Source: CAZSAT01 sp964604675
GTDB taxonomy: Bacteria; Myxococcota_A; UBA796; CAJQPC01
Assembly (NCBI GenBank): GCA_964604675.1
Contig: CAZSAT010000008.1
Location: 1 to 64,000 of the forward strand
Direction of reading: 5' to 3'
Length of the DNA: 64,000 nucleotides
The translations under genes and the position numbers were made by a program. Positions 1-8,147 of the stretch are shown here, piece after piece (the stretch's first letter is position 1; every line of letters begins with the position of its first letter). Under the pieces are notes generated by a model that was not told the DNA's origin, did no database searches, and was given only the letters and a program-made list of their open reading frames with translations.

Positions 1-1216
1 TCTGGTTCAGGCCTGCGACGAGCACGTTCTCGATCAGGAGCAGGTTCAGCCACCCCCCGCCGTCCAGCCGCTGGTTCAGCTCGTAGCCCAGCAGCAGGTA
101 GTTCGGGTTCACCTCGACACCGGCGGCGTTCGCGGCCGCGAGCACCGCGGCCGGGGTGTTCACGTAGGCGTAGCCGACACGGAGGCCATGGAAGGGCACC
201 AGCCGGAAGCGGCCGGTGCGCTCGGGGGGAGGCGGCTCCACCGGGTCCATCGTCCGCGTGGCGTCGCCGCCCCGGGCGCCCTCCAGGGCCTGGGGCTCCA
301 TGGCCTCCAGGCGGCGGCGGTAGACCTCCTCCGCCCCGGCCCGGAGCGCCTTGTCGCCGGCGAGGAAGATGACCTCGCGGCCGACGGTCCGGGCCTGCAC
401 CTGGGGGATCTGCAGGCCGCCGGTGTGGGCCTCGGTCTTCGCCGCGACCCAGGCGTGGAGCTCCATGACCTCGACGAGTCCGTCGGCGTTCTCGTCGGCC
501 TCGCCCTGGAGCCCGCGGACGAGGAAGTGCGTGTAGACGCCGTTCTCGAGCTCGGGGTCCTCCTGGGCGGGCTGGCTGTGGGCTGCCGCGTAGAGGAAGA
601 CCTCGCTGGCGCTCACGTCCCGCGCCTTCGGCGAGGGCACCACCCCGCGGAAGCTGGCGAGGAGCTCCTCGGTCTGGCGGGTCAGCGCCGAGCGCGCGTC
701 CTCGGCCACCGAGTGGCAGGCGTCGACGACCATCACCCGCTGGCGGGCCGGGAGGCGCTCGACGAAGTCCTCGACGTCCGCGAGCGAGATCCCGGTCCTC
801 GAGGGGTCGTCGAGCACGCCATCGCTCGCGAGCAGGTAGAGCTGCGTGCCGTCGGGGGTCAGCTCGAGCGTGCCGTGGCCAGCGAAGTAGAGCACGAAGG
901 TGTCCTCGCGCTGCAGGGTGGCGGTGGCCGCCTCGAGGCTGTTCCAGAAGGCCTGCTGGCTGACGTAGCCGCCGATGAGCTCGATGGTGTGGTCGAAGGC
1001 CCCCGCGTCCGGGTCCCGGAGCACGGCGGCGATGTCCCGTGCGTCCTGCTCGGCGTAGCGGAGGTCGGGCACCGCGGGGTCGTCCGGGTAGCCGTCGATG
1101 CCGACGATCATCGCGACGCGGCGGGCGTACGCCTCCTCCAGCCCGGCGGGCGCCGGGGCGGACTCGGCCCCTCGGGGGGCGGCGAGCGCGATGCCGATGG
1201 CCGCGGACGCGAACAT
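1..1216 (-). CDS. Caspase-like (peptidase C14) protein fused to a barrel-like C-terminal domain; partial
   Basis: The gene starts at an ATG at 1216 and runs off the left edge; 405 codons are visible. After a short hydrophobic N-terminus, a caspase-fold domain spans about residues 32-285. Both catalytic dyad residues are present: His114 in YFAGHG and Cys167 in VVDACHS. A linker (about 286-335) leads into a second domain from about 340, of which 64 residues are visible. That domain is about two-thirds identical, by my hand alignment, to the protein encoded immediately upstream (1219-1740). The start lies 2 nt from that gene's stop, so the two are probably co-translated, in one operon with the sigma factor at 2374-2943. 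The caspase call is firm from the motifs. Substrate, and whether the second domain anchors the protease to the envelope, are unknown. Confidence 0.88.
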   Translation of the reverse strand, partial: MFASAAIGIALAAPRGAESAPAPAGLEEAYARRVAMIVGIDGYPDDPAVPDLRYAEQDARDIAAVLRDPDAGAFDHTIELIGGYVSQQAFWNSLEAATATLQREDTFVLYFAGHGTLELTPDGTQLYLLASDGVLDDPSRTGISLADVEDFVERLPARQRVMVVDACHSVAEDARSALTRQTEELLASFRGVVPSPKARDVSASEVFLYAAAHSQPAQEDPELENGVYTHFLVRGLQGEADENADGLVEVMELHAWVAAKTEAHTGGLQIPQVQARTVGREVIFLAGDKALRAGAEEVYRRRLEAMEPQALEGARGGDATRTMDPVEPPPPERTGRFRLVPFHGLRVGYAYVNTPAAVLAAANAAGVEVNPNYLLLGYELNQRLDGGGWLNLLLIENVLVAGLNQ

Positions 1217-1218
1217 GC

Positions 1219-1740
1219 TCAGCCTTCGCCCCAGTTCACCCCCAGGGTAACGCCGAAGCGCCAGTAGTCCTCCAGGTCCGGGATCCAGGTCACGTGGATG
1301 GGCACGTTCATGTGGCCCACCAGCGGGGTCGCGCCCACGGCGGTGACGAGGTGGATGGGGCGGCCGTGCGGGTCGAGCGGGTTCCAGTTCACGCCGACGC
1401 CGAGCTCGGCGAGGGTCTCGACGTCGAAGCCGACCAGAGTGTTGAGCTGGGGTCGCACCATCGACTGGTTCATGCCGGCGAGCATCACGTTCTGCACGAA
1501 GAGCAGGTTCAGCCAGCTGCCGCCGTCGATGCGCTGGTTCAGCTCGTAGCCGATGAGCGCGTAGTTCGGGTTTACCTCGAGGCCGGACGCCTCGGCGACC
1601 TTCAGGTCGGCCTCGGGCGTGTTCACGTAGGCATAGCCGAGGCGGACCCCGTGGAGGTGGACCACGTGCGCCTGCGAGCTGGCGCGGTCGGTCGGCTCGG
1701 TGGCCTGGGCGGTGGCGAGCAGGGCGAACAGGACGGTCAT
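1219..1740 (-). CDS. Small secreted barrel-like protein, paralogous to the C-terminus of the neighbouring caspase
   Basis: This protein has 173 residues. I chose the ATG at 1740 because AGGAG lies about 8 nt upstream and it gives a signal-peptide-like start (MTVLFALLATAQA). Earlier in-frame codons only overlap the next gene. The mature part has alternating hydrophobic and polar residues and many Gly, Trp and Tyr, such as GYELNQR, GGSWLN and GVGVNW. This suggests a beta-rich, perhaps outer-membrane, protein. I do not recognise a named family. The 64 residues around GYAYVNTP to AGMNQ recur in the caspase protein downstream, so the pair arose by duplication or domain capture. It sits between the anti-sigma-like gene and the caspase gene. 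Confidence 0.8.
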   Translation of the reverse strand: MTVLFALLATAQATEPTDRASSQAHVVHLHGVRLGYAYVNTPEADLKVAEASGLEVNPNYALIGYELNQRIDGGSWLNLLFVQNVMLAGMNQSMVRPQLNTLVGFDVETLAELGVGVNWNPLDPHGRPIHLVTAVGATPLVGHMNVPIHVTWIPDLEDYWRFGVTLGVNWGEG

Positions 1741-1811
1741 GCTGGGCTCCTGGATGGGTTCCACCCCGCCATGGCCGCAGGTCCCGGAGAGGATCCGGCC
1801 TTTTCGTCTGG

Positions 1812-2381
1812 CTACCGGACGTCCACGATCCGCTCGCTGCAGGTGGGCGGGGCGCAGCTCCCGTCGCCGGTGCTCGAGGCCTGGAAGACGTAGCGGCCGG
1901 GGATGTCGAAGCGCCATGCCTGGAGGCCGGCCGCGCCGCGGAGGTCGTCCGAGGCCGCGCCGGCGAAGTCCTGGCTGCCGAGAGCCTCCCGGAGGTCGGG
2001 GCCGTCGACCCACACGGTCACGGTCGAGGGGCCGTCCACCGAGAGGCGGAAGAAGACGCGGTCGCCGACCACGACCTCGTCGCCCCGCTCCAGCGACACG
2101 ACCTGGCCCTCGCGCTCCACGGCCAGTCGGAGCTGCACGTCGGCCGCGCCGGCCTCGGCGGGGATGGGTTCCACGCCGCGGAAGCCGAGGCCGTCCTGCT
2201 CGCGGGGGAGGAGCCCGACGACCACGGCGCAGGCTGCCACGGCGAGGGCGGTGGGGAGCACCCAGCCCCGGCTCGGCACGCGTTCCCGGCGCTGGCGGTC
2301 GAGGTCCCGCACCAGGGCGTCGACCCGGGCGGAGTGGGGCGCGAGCTCGTCGCGCAGGGTCTGCAGGCGAGGATCAGGCAT
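1812..2381 (-). CDS. Single-pass membrane protein beside the ECF sigma factor, possible anti-sigma factor
   Basis: The protein has 189 residues. A charged cytoplasmic-type N-terminus (1-39) is followed by one hydrophobic segment (about 40-58). The C-terminal domain (about 80-189) is beta-rich and reads like the DUF4384-type surface domains often found near caspases. Its start overlaps the sigma factor's end by 8 nt, the usual arrangement for sigma and anti-sigma pairs, and the topology also fits. I see no zinc-binding anti-sigma motif (HxxxCxxC), so the anti-sigma role is inferred from position and topology only. A 71-nt gap separates it from the small secreted protein downstream. Confidence 0.8.
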   Translation of the reverse strand: MPDPRLQTLRDELAPHSARVDALVRDLDRQRRERVPSRGWVLPTALAVAACAVVVGLLPREQDGLGFRGVEPIPAEAGAADVQLRLAVEREGQVVSLERGDEVVVGDRVFFRLSVDGPSTVTVWVDGPDLREALGSQDFAGAASDDLRGAAGLQAWRFDIPGRYVFQASSTGDGSCAPPTCSERIVDVR

Positions 2382-2943
2382 GGACCACGTCCTTGGCGGT
2401 GAGGCCGCGGCGGCGTGCGGCGGCGTCGAAGCGGCCCCGCGCCCGGCTCAGGCGGCTCTTGGCGGTGTTCGGGGAGAGGTCGAGCAGATCGGCGGCCTCG
2501 GCCGTGGTGTGGCCGAGCACATCGCAGGCCACGAGGATCTCGCGGTCGCTGGCGCGCAGGGAGTCCAGGGCCTCCTGGGCCTGCAGCGCGAGCCGGCGAG
2601 CGGCGGTGTCGCGCTCGGGGCCGGCGTGGGGGTCCGGCCGGTCGGGCACGGCGGAGCCCGTCCACTTCCGCACCCAGGCCTTCCGTCGGTGCTCCGAGAC
2701 GACGCGGCGGGTCATCCCGTAGAGGTAGCTCTTGAAGGCCGCGGGCGGATCGATGCGCTGGATCGTCCTCCAGAGCCGGAAGAAGACGTCCCGGGCCGCT
2801 TCGTCGGCGTCGATGCGTCCCCCTCCCAGGTACACGCACCAGCCGAGCACCACCGGGGCCCAGGTGGTGTGCAGGCGGTGCCAGGCCACGTCGTCGCCTT
2901 CACAGGCGGCGGCGAGCAGCGCGGCGTCGGGCAGTGTGGCCAT
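2374..2943 (-). CDS. ECF-type RNA polymerase sigma factor
   Basis: This 189-residue protein is the usual size for an extracytoplasmic-function sigma factor. Region 2 is recognisable at about residues 25-90 (ending in a SYLYGMTRRVV-type helix). Region 4 lies at about 128-170 and contains the helix-turn-helix TTAEAADLLDLSPNTAKSRL. It is the first gene of a minus-strand run that continues into a membrane protein, a small secreted protein and a caspase-like protease. It therefore probably directs expression of this operon, including itself. I could not pick out an ECF-type promoter with confidence upstream of 2943, where only 10 nt separate it from the next gene's stop. Confidence 0.93.
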   Translation of the reverse strand: MATLPDAALLAAACEGDDVAWHRLHTTWAPVVLGWCVYLGGGRIDADEAARDVFFRLWRTIQRIDPPAAFKSYLYGMTRRVVSEHRRKAWVRKWTGSAVPDRPDPHAGPERDTAARRLALQAQEALDSLRASDREILVACDVLGHTTAEAADLLDLSPNTAKSRLSRARGRFDAAARRRGLTAKDVVHA

Positions 2944-2953
2944 CGGGCCCAGC

Positions 2954-3928
2954 CTACAGAACCAGGAGCAGCTCGTAGAGGATCGCGCGCATCGCGTCGC
3001 TCAGCTGCTCGGAGTTGTGGAAGCTGGTGAAGACGGCGCGGCCCTCGCCGGGCCAGTGCATCACCGCGAGGGGGCGCTCCTGGCCGTCGACCTCGGCCGT
3101 GACCATCGGGGTCGCGTCCAGCGTCCGGTCCACCAGCGCCCAGCCGGGGAGCTCGAAGTGGATGTCGGTGGTGTCGCTGCCGACGAGGGCCTGGATGTTC
3201 CGGTCGTGCAGCGTCGCCGCGACGGTGCCGACGGGACCGTCCAGCACGGGATCCTCCAGCACGACGGCGTCGGGCACGGCGGCCGCGAACAGCTCGACCT
3301 CCCAGTCCGATGCATAGAGGGTGCCGCCGGCCTCGATCCAGGCCTCCACGTGGGCGGTCTGTGCCTCGGTGTAGGCCGTGTCGTTGCGGGTCGACGCCGC
3401 GCTGCCGCAGTTCGCGAACACCGCGTCGTAGGCGCCCAGCACCTGCGGGTCGCCGTAGAGGTCGTCGGGCGCCATGAAGAGGTCGGTGTCGAGCCCCAGG
3501 TCGACGAGCAGCTCGCCGACGTCGTCGTAGTCGCCGTAGACCACCGCGATGGCGAGGTCACCGGCGTCCAGCGGCACGGTGCCGAGGTCGATGACCTGCC
3601 CGGCGAGCACGTCGCTGCTCGCCGTCGCCGCGTAGCGGCCCTTCTCGACAGCGATCTCGTAGGCGCCATAGGGGAGTTCGAGCTCGAAGCAGCCTCCGGC
3701 GCCGCTGGCCGTGGCCTGCTGGTCGGCGCCGGTCACCTCCACCAGGGCCCCGGAGACCGGCACCGCCCCCGATGGTGCGGCGATGGCGCCCACCAAGAGC
3801 CCGGTCTCCGTGGACGAGGCGATGCGCTCTGCGGTGGCCGCGTCGACGCAGGTCGTGGACGAGAGCTCGGACGTCTCGACCGGGCCGCACGCGGTGAGGG
3901 CGACCAGGAGGGGGACGGCGAGCCTCAC
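2954..3928 (-). CDS. Lipoprotein with a carboxypeptidase-regulatory-like domain and a GATase1-like domain
   Basis: The protein has 324 residues from a GTG at 3928 that overlaps the preceding gene's TGA (GTGA). The start gives a clean lipoprotein signal (VRLAVPLLVALTAC), with the lipidated Cys at residue 15. Residues about 35-105 look like a CarboxypepD_reg-type beta-sandwich (ALVEVTGADQQATAS, then GCFELELPYGAYEIAV). The rest resembles the amidotransferase/ThuA-like fold used by many secreted proteins: a vgDYDDVGELL strand-helix, VEAWIEAGGTLYASDW, and GEGRAVFTSFHNSEQ near the end. No catalytic residues can be assigned. It is translationally coupled to the VWA lipoprotein, so the two may act together on the cell surface. 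Confidence 0.82.
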   Translation of the reverse strand: MRLAVPLLVALTACGPVETSELSSTTCVDAATAERIASSTETGLLVGAIAAPSGAVPVSGALVEVTGADQQATASGAGGCFELELPYGAYEIAVEKGRYAATASSDVLAGQVIDLGTVPLDAGDLAIAVVYGDYDDVGELLVDLGLDTDLFMAPDDLYGDPQVLGAYDAVFANCGSAASTRNDTAYTEAQTAHVEAWIEAGGTLYASDWEVELFAAAVPDAVVLEDPVLDGPVGTVAATLHDRNIQALVGSDTTDIHFELPGWALVDRTLDATPMVTAEVDGQERPLAVMHWPGEGRAVFTSFHNSEQLSDAMRAILYELLLVL

Positions 3929-4812
3929 AGGACCTCCCCGTCGAAGACCACGTCGGGACAGCCGTTCTCGAGCGCCGCGCGGCAGGAGACCGCGGCGAGG
4001 GTGACGGACGCCGCGTCCTGGTCGTAGGCGTAACCCTCGACGCAGTCGGCTTCCTCGCACTCGGAGAGCCGCTCGCCGGCGACGGTGACCTGGAGGGTGT
4101 CGGCCACCACCGTCTCCTCGAGCGCGTAGGTGCAGGGGGAGAGGGCGGCGGCGATGTGGTCGAGGCGGCCGAGCAGGTCCTCGACGTCCTCGGCCATGTA
4201 GAGGTTGTCGGGTCCGGTGCTCGGCTCGGCGGCTTCGGCGAGCTCGGAGAGCTGGTTCTGGTCGGCGCCGTTGCCGAGGCCCAGCACGTGCAGCTTGATC
4301 GGCACCTCCGCGGTGGCGAGCGCCTCCGCCTCCTCGACCGCGTCTCCGAGGCAGCTGGGCATCCCATCGGTGACCAGGACCACGACGTTGTCGCGGTCGG
4401 CGTCCTGCATCCCGCCTTCCTGGCGGATCAGCCTCAGGGCCGCGGCGATGGGGGTGCCACCGCCGGGGCTGGACGACGAGAGGGCGTCGGCGATGGCCAG
4501 GTCCGCGTCGTCGTCGCTGGACACCGGCACCGCGATCGTCGCGTCGCAGTCGCTCTCGGCCGGGTAGAGGGTGAGCCCGAGGTTGCTCGAGGCCTCCACG
4601 GCCTCCAGGTAGGGCGTCATCGCCAACAGCGACTGCCACTTGCCGTCGTCGGCCATCGAGCGCGAGCGGTCCACGGCGAGCATCACGTTCGGCAGCGTCG
4701 GCGCCACGTAGCCGATGCCCTCGGCGGACCCGCAGATGGGCTCCTGGGTGTCGGTGGCCGCGGCCGTGTCCTCCGGGCTGGGGGCGCAGGCGAGCAGCAG
4801 GCTGACGAACAT
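3925..4812 (-). CDS. VWA-domain lipoprotein
   Basis: The protein has 295 residues. The ATG at 4812 follows an AGGAG about 7 nt upstream and gives a lipoprotein signal (MFVSLLLAC, Cys9). A von Willebrand factor A domain spans about residues 40-235. The metal-binding MIDAS motif is intact: Asp48-x-Ser50-x-Ser52, then the GGGTPIAAAL threonine and the VTDGMPS aspartate. Several paired cysteines lie in the last 60 residues. VWA domains bind protein ligands, so an adhesive or surface-assembly role is likely but not shown. It overlaps the downstream lipoprotein by 4 nt. A near-perfect palindrome at 4925-4952 separates it from the next operon. Confidence 0.9.
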   Translation of the reverse strand: MFVSLLLACAPSPEDTAAATDTQEPICGSAEGIGYVAPTLPNVMLAVDRSRSMADDGKWQSLLAMTPYLEAVEASSNLGLTLYPAESDCDATIAVPVSSDDDADLAIADALSSSSPGGGTPIAAALRLIRQEGGMQDADRDNVVVLVTDGMPSCLGDAVEEAEALATAEVPIKLHVLGLGNGADQNQLSELAEAAEPSTGPDNLYMAEDVEDLLGRLDHIAAALSPCTYALEETVVADTLQVTVAGERLSECEEADCVEGYAYDQDAASVTLAAVSCRAALENGCPDVVFDGEVL

Positions 4813-4924
4813 GGGGACTCCTGGGGCGGTCGTCCAGCCATGGCGGCAACGTCGCAGAGGGATCCGACTTCTTGTCGGCGGCGGGTGGTCCTGCGTGGTG
4901 AGCGCCACGTGGGTGGACGAGCCC

Positions 4925-4952
4925 CTACTTCTCCACCGCGGTGGAAAAGTAG
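4925..4952 (-). terminator. 28-nt near-perfect palindrome, likely terminator
   Basis: The sequence CTACTT(C)TCCACC-GC-GGTGGA(A)AAGTAG folds into a hairpin with one mismatch. It lies 11 nt past the stop of the minus-strand gene ending at 4963 and before the next minus-strand operon starts at 4812. There is no clear run of T after it, so it is a probable intrinsic or processing hairpin rather than a classic terminator. Confidence 0.5.
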
Positions 4953-4962
4953 TCGCGTGCCC

Positions 4963-7143
4963 TCACTCCGCCCACGGCGCCACGCCCGTCGCTGGCCAGT
5001 CCGTGGGCACCCCCGCCAGGTCGGCCACCGCCCGCGCCAGGCCGGTGAACGCCGGCTCTCCCTCGGCGCGCCCGTGGGGCACGCCGTCGCCCACCGCCAC
5101 CAGCAGCGCGGCGGGGTCGTGTTGCATCGCCACCCGGATGCCGTGGTCGCTGACGATCAGCAGCACGTCGTCGTCGTCCAGGGCGTTCCAGACCTCGCCC
5201 AGGCGCTCGTCCACGTAGCGGTACACCTCGTAGAGGAGCTTCTGGCCGTCGTCCTGGCCGACCTCGGAGGTGTCGCTGTAGAGGGCGTGGGTGAGCAGGT
5301 CGAGCGGCTCCACCCGGAGCACCATCACGTCCGGCGTCTCCGACGTGGCGAAGGTGGTCAGCGCGTCGAGCTCCGAGGCGATCAGGCGCACGTGGCCCTC
5401 GGTGTAGCGGTCGCCCACGCTGCCGAGCCAGGGCTCGAAGCGCTCGGCCTCGGTCGCGGTGAGCGGTCGCTCCGCGGCGAGGGCCGGCAGCGTGCTGCGC
5501 CGACCGCCGGGCCCCACCAGCTCCGCGTGGCGGCCCGCCTCGACGGCCCCGTGCGAGAAGAGCATGTTGCCCGCGCTCAGCTCGCCGGCCCCCAGGGTGC
5601 CGAACAGATCGGGGGTGAAAGGAAGGACCGCTCCGAGCGCGTCGAAGGGGTTCACCCCGACGTCGGCCAGGCCCGCCAGCTCCATGCCCAGCTCGTGGAG
5701 GTGGGACGCGGTGGTGACCTGGCGGTCGGTCTGCGGGTACACCAGGGCGCGCATCGCGGCCGCCGTGAAGGGCGGATCGCTGCGGAGCACGCCGGACCAC
5801 CCGACGGCGATCATCGCGTCGAGCACGGGGAGCTCACCTCGGGCGCGGAGGTAGCCGGCCAGGCGCCAGTCGGCGCAGTCGAGGATGACGGTGAGCAGCT
5901 TGCGCCGACCGTCCCCAGCACGGCCCGTGCGGGCGAAGCGCTGCTCGGGCGCCGGGGCCCGGGCGGTCACGTCCACGTCCACCACACCGGTTCGCGGCGG
6001 CCAGAGGGTGCCCGACGCCCTCACCCCCGAGCCGTCCCGGAACACCCAGCGCTGGGGCAGCGGGGTCCAGGGCACCTCCACCACGGTCGGGCCGCCCACG
6101 GCGTGCGCCACCCAGGGAGCGTCCAGGGTGTCGCCGGCGAGCAGCACCTGCCCCGCGCCGGGCACGAGGAAGCGCAGCCCCACCGTGGGGCCGGTGTCCT
6201 CGTCGAGGGTGACCTCCAGGCGCTCGATGGCCTGCCGCGAGATGCTGGGCAGCTCGAGCCGACCTCCCAGCCCGTCGTAGACCGCGAGCGCGGCGTCGGT
6301 GGCGCCGGTGTTGACCAGGTGCCCGATCCACCGCGTGTAGAGGTAGGCGCTCAGGTCGGGGCGTCCGAGCGCCTCCGAGGCCGGCGCCGCCGCGGCCAGC
6401 AGGGCGACCGGCCCCGGGTCGGGGTCCTGCAGCCCCTGGCTCACCCCGATGGCGTAGAAGGCGGCCACCACCCGCGGGTCTTCGCCCGCCTCACGCCAGG
6501 CGCTGGCCGTGGCGCGCGCACCGGGCACGTCGTTCGCCCAGACCTGGGCCTGCAGGCGCGCGCGGTACCAGAGTCCGATCCGTTCGGGCGGGATGCCGGA
6601 GGGCTCCGCGCCGAGCAGCGCGAGCGCCTTGTGGGGCTCGAAGCGGTCGTTCCACGCGTCGGCCACCAACAGCCGGCGCAGCCCGGTGCCCGCGTCCACC
6701 CGCGCACCGAGGTCGTCGAGCACCTGCCCCTCGGGCTCCACCGCCAGGCGGAGCTGCAGCTCCTGGAGCATGAGCTCGGGGTGGGTAGGGGCCGCCGCGG
6801 CTGCGCGTCGGGCGAGGTCCGCTGCGGCGGCCGCGTGGCCCTCCCGCTGGCGGGTGTGGAGCAGCGCGATCGCGAGCGGCGGTGGAAGGGGCACGCCGTC
6901 CCGATCCAGGGCAGCGGCTTCGGCGGCCGCCACCTCGGTCTCGCCCAACGCGAACAGGGCCAGCGCCCGGCAGCTGCGACCGGTGTCGCCGCTCGGGGTC
7001 TGGGCCGCCGCCGTGGCGAGGTCGCCCGCCCGGAGCGCGTCGCAGACCGCCGCGTCGGCCTCCAGCGCCGCCACCTGCTGCCACGCCCGGAGGCCCAGGG
7101 CACCGGAGGCCACGAGGAGTCCTGCGAGCAGCCAGCGCCTCAC
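4963..7143 (-). CDS. TPR-like protein with C-terminal alkaline-phosphatase-superfamily domain
   Basis: The protein has 726 residues from a GTG that overlaps the previous gene's stop. An N-terminal membrane or signal segment (about 3-20) is followed by an Ala-rich helical region (about 30-270) that looks like TPR-type repeats. A short beta region comes next. The last 300 residues match the phosphodiesterase/phosphatase fold. Metal-site candidates include Asp in VILDCADW, a Thr in PPFTAAAMRALVYP at the nucleophile position, Asp and His in EPLDLLTHALY, and Asp-His in SDHG. It is last of three coupled secreted genes (9505 to 4963). The substrate is unknown. Confidence 0.8.
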   Translation of the reverse strand: MRRWLLAGLLVASGALGLRAWQQVAALEADAAVCDALRAGDLATAAAQTPSGDTGRSCRALALFALGETEVAAAEAAALDRDGVPLPPPLAIALLHTRQREGHAAAAADLARRAAAAAPTHPELMLQELQLRLAVEPEGQVLDDLGARVDAGTGLRRLLVADAWNDRFEPHKALALLGAEPSGIPPERIGLWYRARLQAQVWANDVPGARATASAWREAGEDPRVVAAFYAIGVSQGLQDPDPGPVALLAAAAPASEALGRPDLSAYLYTRWIGHLVNTGATDAALAVYDGLGGRLELPSISRQAIERLEVTLDEDTGPTVGLRFLVPGAGQVLLAGDTLDAPWVAHAVGGPTVVEVPWTPLPQRWVFRDGSGVRASGTLWPPRTGVVDVDVTARAPAPEQRFARTGRAGDGRRKLLTVILDCADWRLAGYLRARGELPVLDAMIAVGWSGVLRSDPPFTAAAMRALVYPQTDRQVTTASHLHELGMELAGLADVGVNPFDALGAVLPFTPDLFGTLGAGELSAGNMLFSHGAVEAGRHAELVGPGGRRSTLPALAAERPLTATEAERFEPWLGSVGDRYTEGHVRLIASELDALTTFATSETPDVMVLRVEPLDLLTHALYSDTSEVGQDDGQKLLYEVYRYVDERLGEVWNALDDDDVLLIVSDHGIRVAMQHDPAALLVAVGDGVPHGRAEGEPAFTGLARAVADLAGVPTDWPATGVAPWAE

Positions 7144-8147
7144 CGCAGCACCAGCGTGCCCACGGTGCGGCCCTCGCCCCAGCCCAGATCCACCGTCAAG
7201 CGCTCCCAGGGGTAGGCGAGGGGCTGGTGCGGCACGTCGGGCTCGAGCGCGGCGTGGAGCAGCGCGTCGGAGCCCGCGAGGGCGACGAAGTCCACGACCA
7301 GGGTGGGGACCGGCGCGCTGCCCAGGCGCACGCTGGCCTCGTTCCAGCCGACGACCACCGCGCGGTCGGTCACGAGCCAGCAGGGTGCGAGCTCGGGCAG
7401 GAGGTTGACGTCCAGCAGGCAGCCGCCCGAGCCCCCTTCGGCCACGAAGGGGGTGGGGCTCAGGGCTGGCCAGCGCCCGACGAGCTCGTCGAGCATCGCG
7501 CCCACCGCCCGGGCGGCCAGGTCGGGGTCGCGCACGCCCAGCGCCACCGCGGCCCGGGGAGCCGGGTTCACACCCTCGGGTGGCCAGGCCGCCAGCTCCC
7601 AGGTGCCGTCGAGCACGGTCGCCGAGAACAGCTCGCTCCGCAGGCCGAACAGCTCGTCGGCCTGGCTGCCCTCCGGAACCAGCGCGGCGAGATCGAGCTC
7701 CGCGGTCCGTCCCCGGGCGTGCAGGAACGCGCCCTCGGGTTCCAGCACGCTCGCGCCTGGACCGTCTTCCGCGGCACGGAGGAACGACCCGAACCCGGTT
7801 GGCTCGAAGAGCTCCAGGTCGAACCGGGCGCCACCGGGGTTCGGGCCGCCGCGCGCCAGCACGAGGCCCTCACCGAGCGGGAGCCCCACGAGCAGCGCCG
7901 CATCGCCGCGGGCCGCCTCGGCGCTGCCGGGCTCGTCGCACGACCACGTGGACCAGCCGTGGGTGCGCTGGCAGCCGGCCAGCTGGGCGGGCAGCGATCC
8001 CGACAGCGCCGCTGCCGGCGCGTCCTCCAGGAAGGCCAGCTGGGCCACCAGCTCGCTCAACGCTGCGGCTTCGCCGCTGACGAAGGGCGCCTCGGGCAGA
8101 GCCGGAGGTGCCTCCGACACCGCACACGCCGCGAGCCAGGCGATCAC
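7140..8147 (-). CDS. Lipoprotein of unknown function
   Basis: The protein has 335 residues from a GTG at 8147 that overlaps the preceding TGA by GTGA and gives a lipobox (VIAWLAAC, Cys8). A longer in-frame start at 8231 would place the lipobox internally and overlap the upstream gene, so I rejected it. The mature sequence is Ala, Leu and Glu rich. It includes a CLLDVNLLPELAPCW segment that could form a disulfide, and recurring beta patterns near the end. I recognise no family. It is the middle gene of a coupled trio with an arylsulfotransferase-like lipoprotein and a phosphatase-fold protein. Confidence 0.72.
   Translation of the reverse strand: MIAWLAACAVSEAPPALPEAPFVSGEAAALSELVAQLAFLEDAPAAALSGSLPAQLAGCQRTHGWSTWSCDEPGSAEAARGDAALLVGLPLGEGLVLARGGPNPGGARFDLELFEPTGFGSFLRAAEDGPGASVLEPEGAFLHARGRTAELDLAALVPEGSQADELFGLRSELFSATVLDGTWELAAWPPEGVNPAPRAAVALGVRDPDLAARAVGAMLDELVGRWPALSPTPFVAEGGSGGCLLDVNLLPELAPCWLVTDRAVVVGWNEASVRLGSAPVPTLVVDFVALAGSDALLHAALEPDVPHQPLAYPWERLTVDLGWGEGRTVGTLVLR

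Noticed and set aside
4156..7215. A 1019-codon open frame on the plus strand.
   Set aside because: It lies opposite the phosphatase-fold, VWA and lipoprotein genes, has the Ala/Arg/Gly/His/Val bias of an antisense reading of high-GC genes, and shows no domain.
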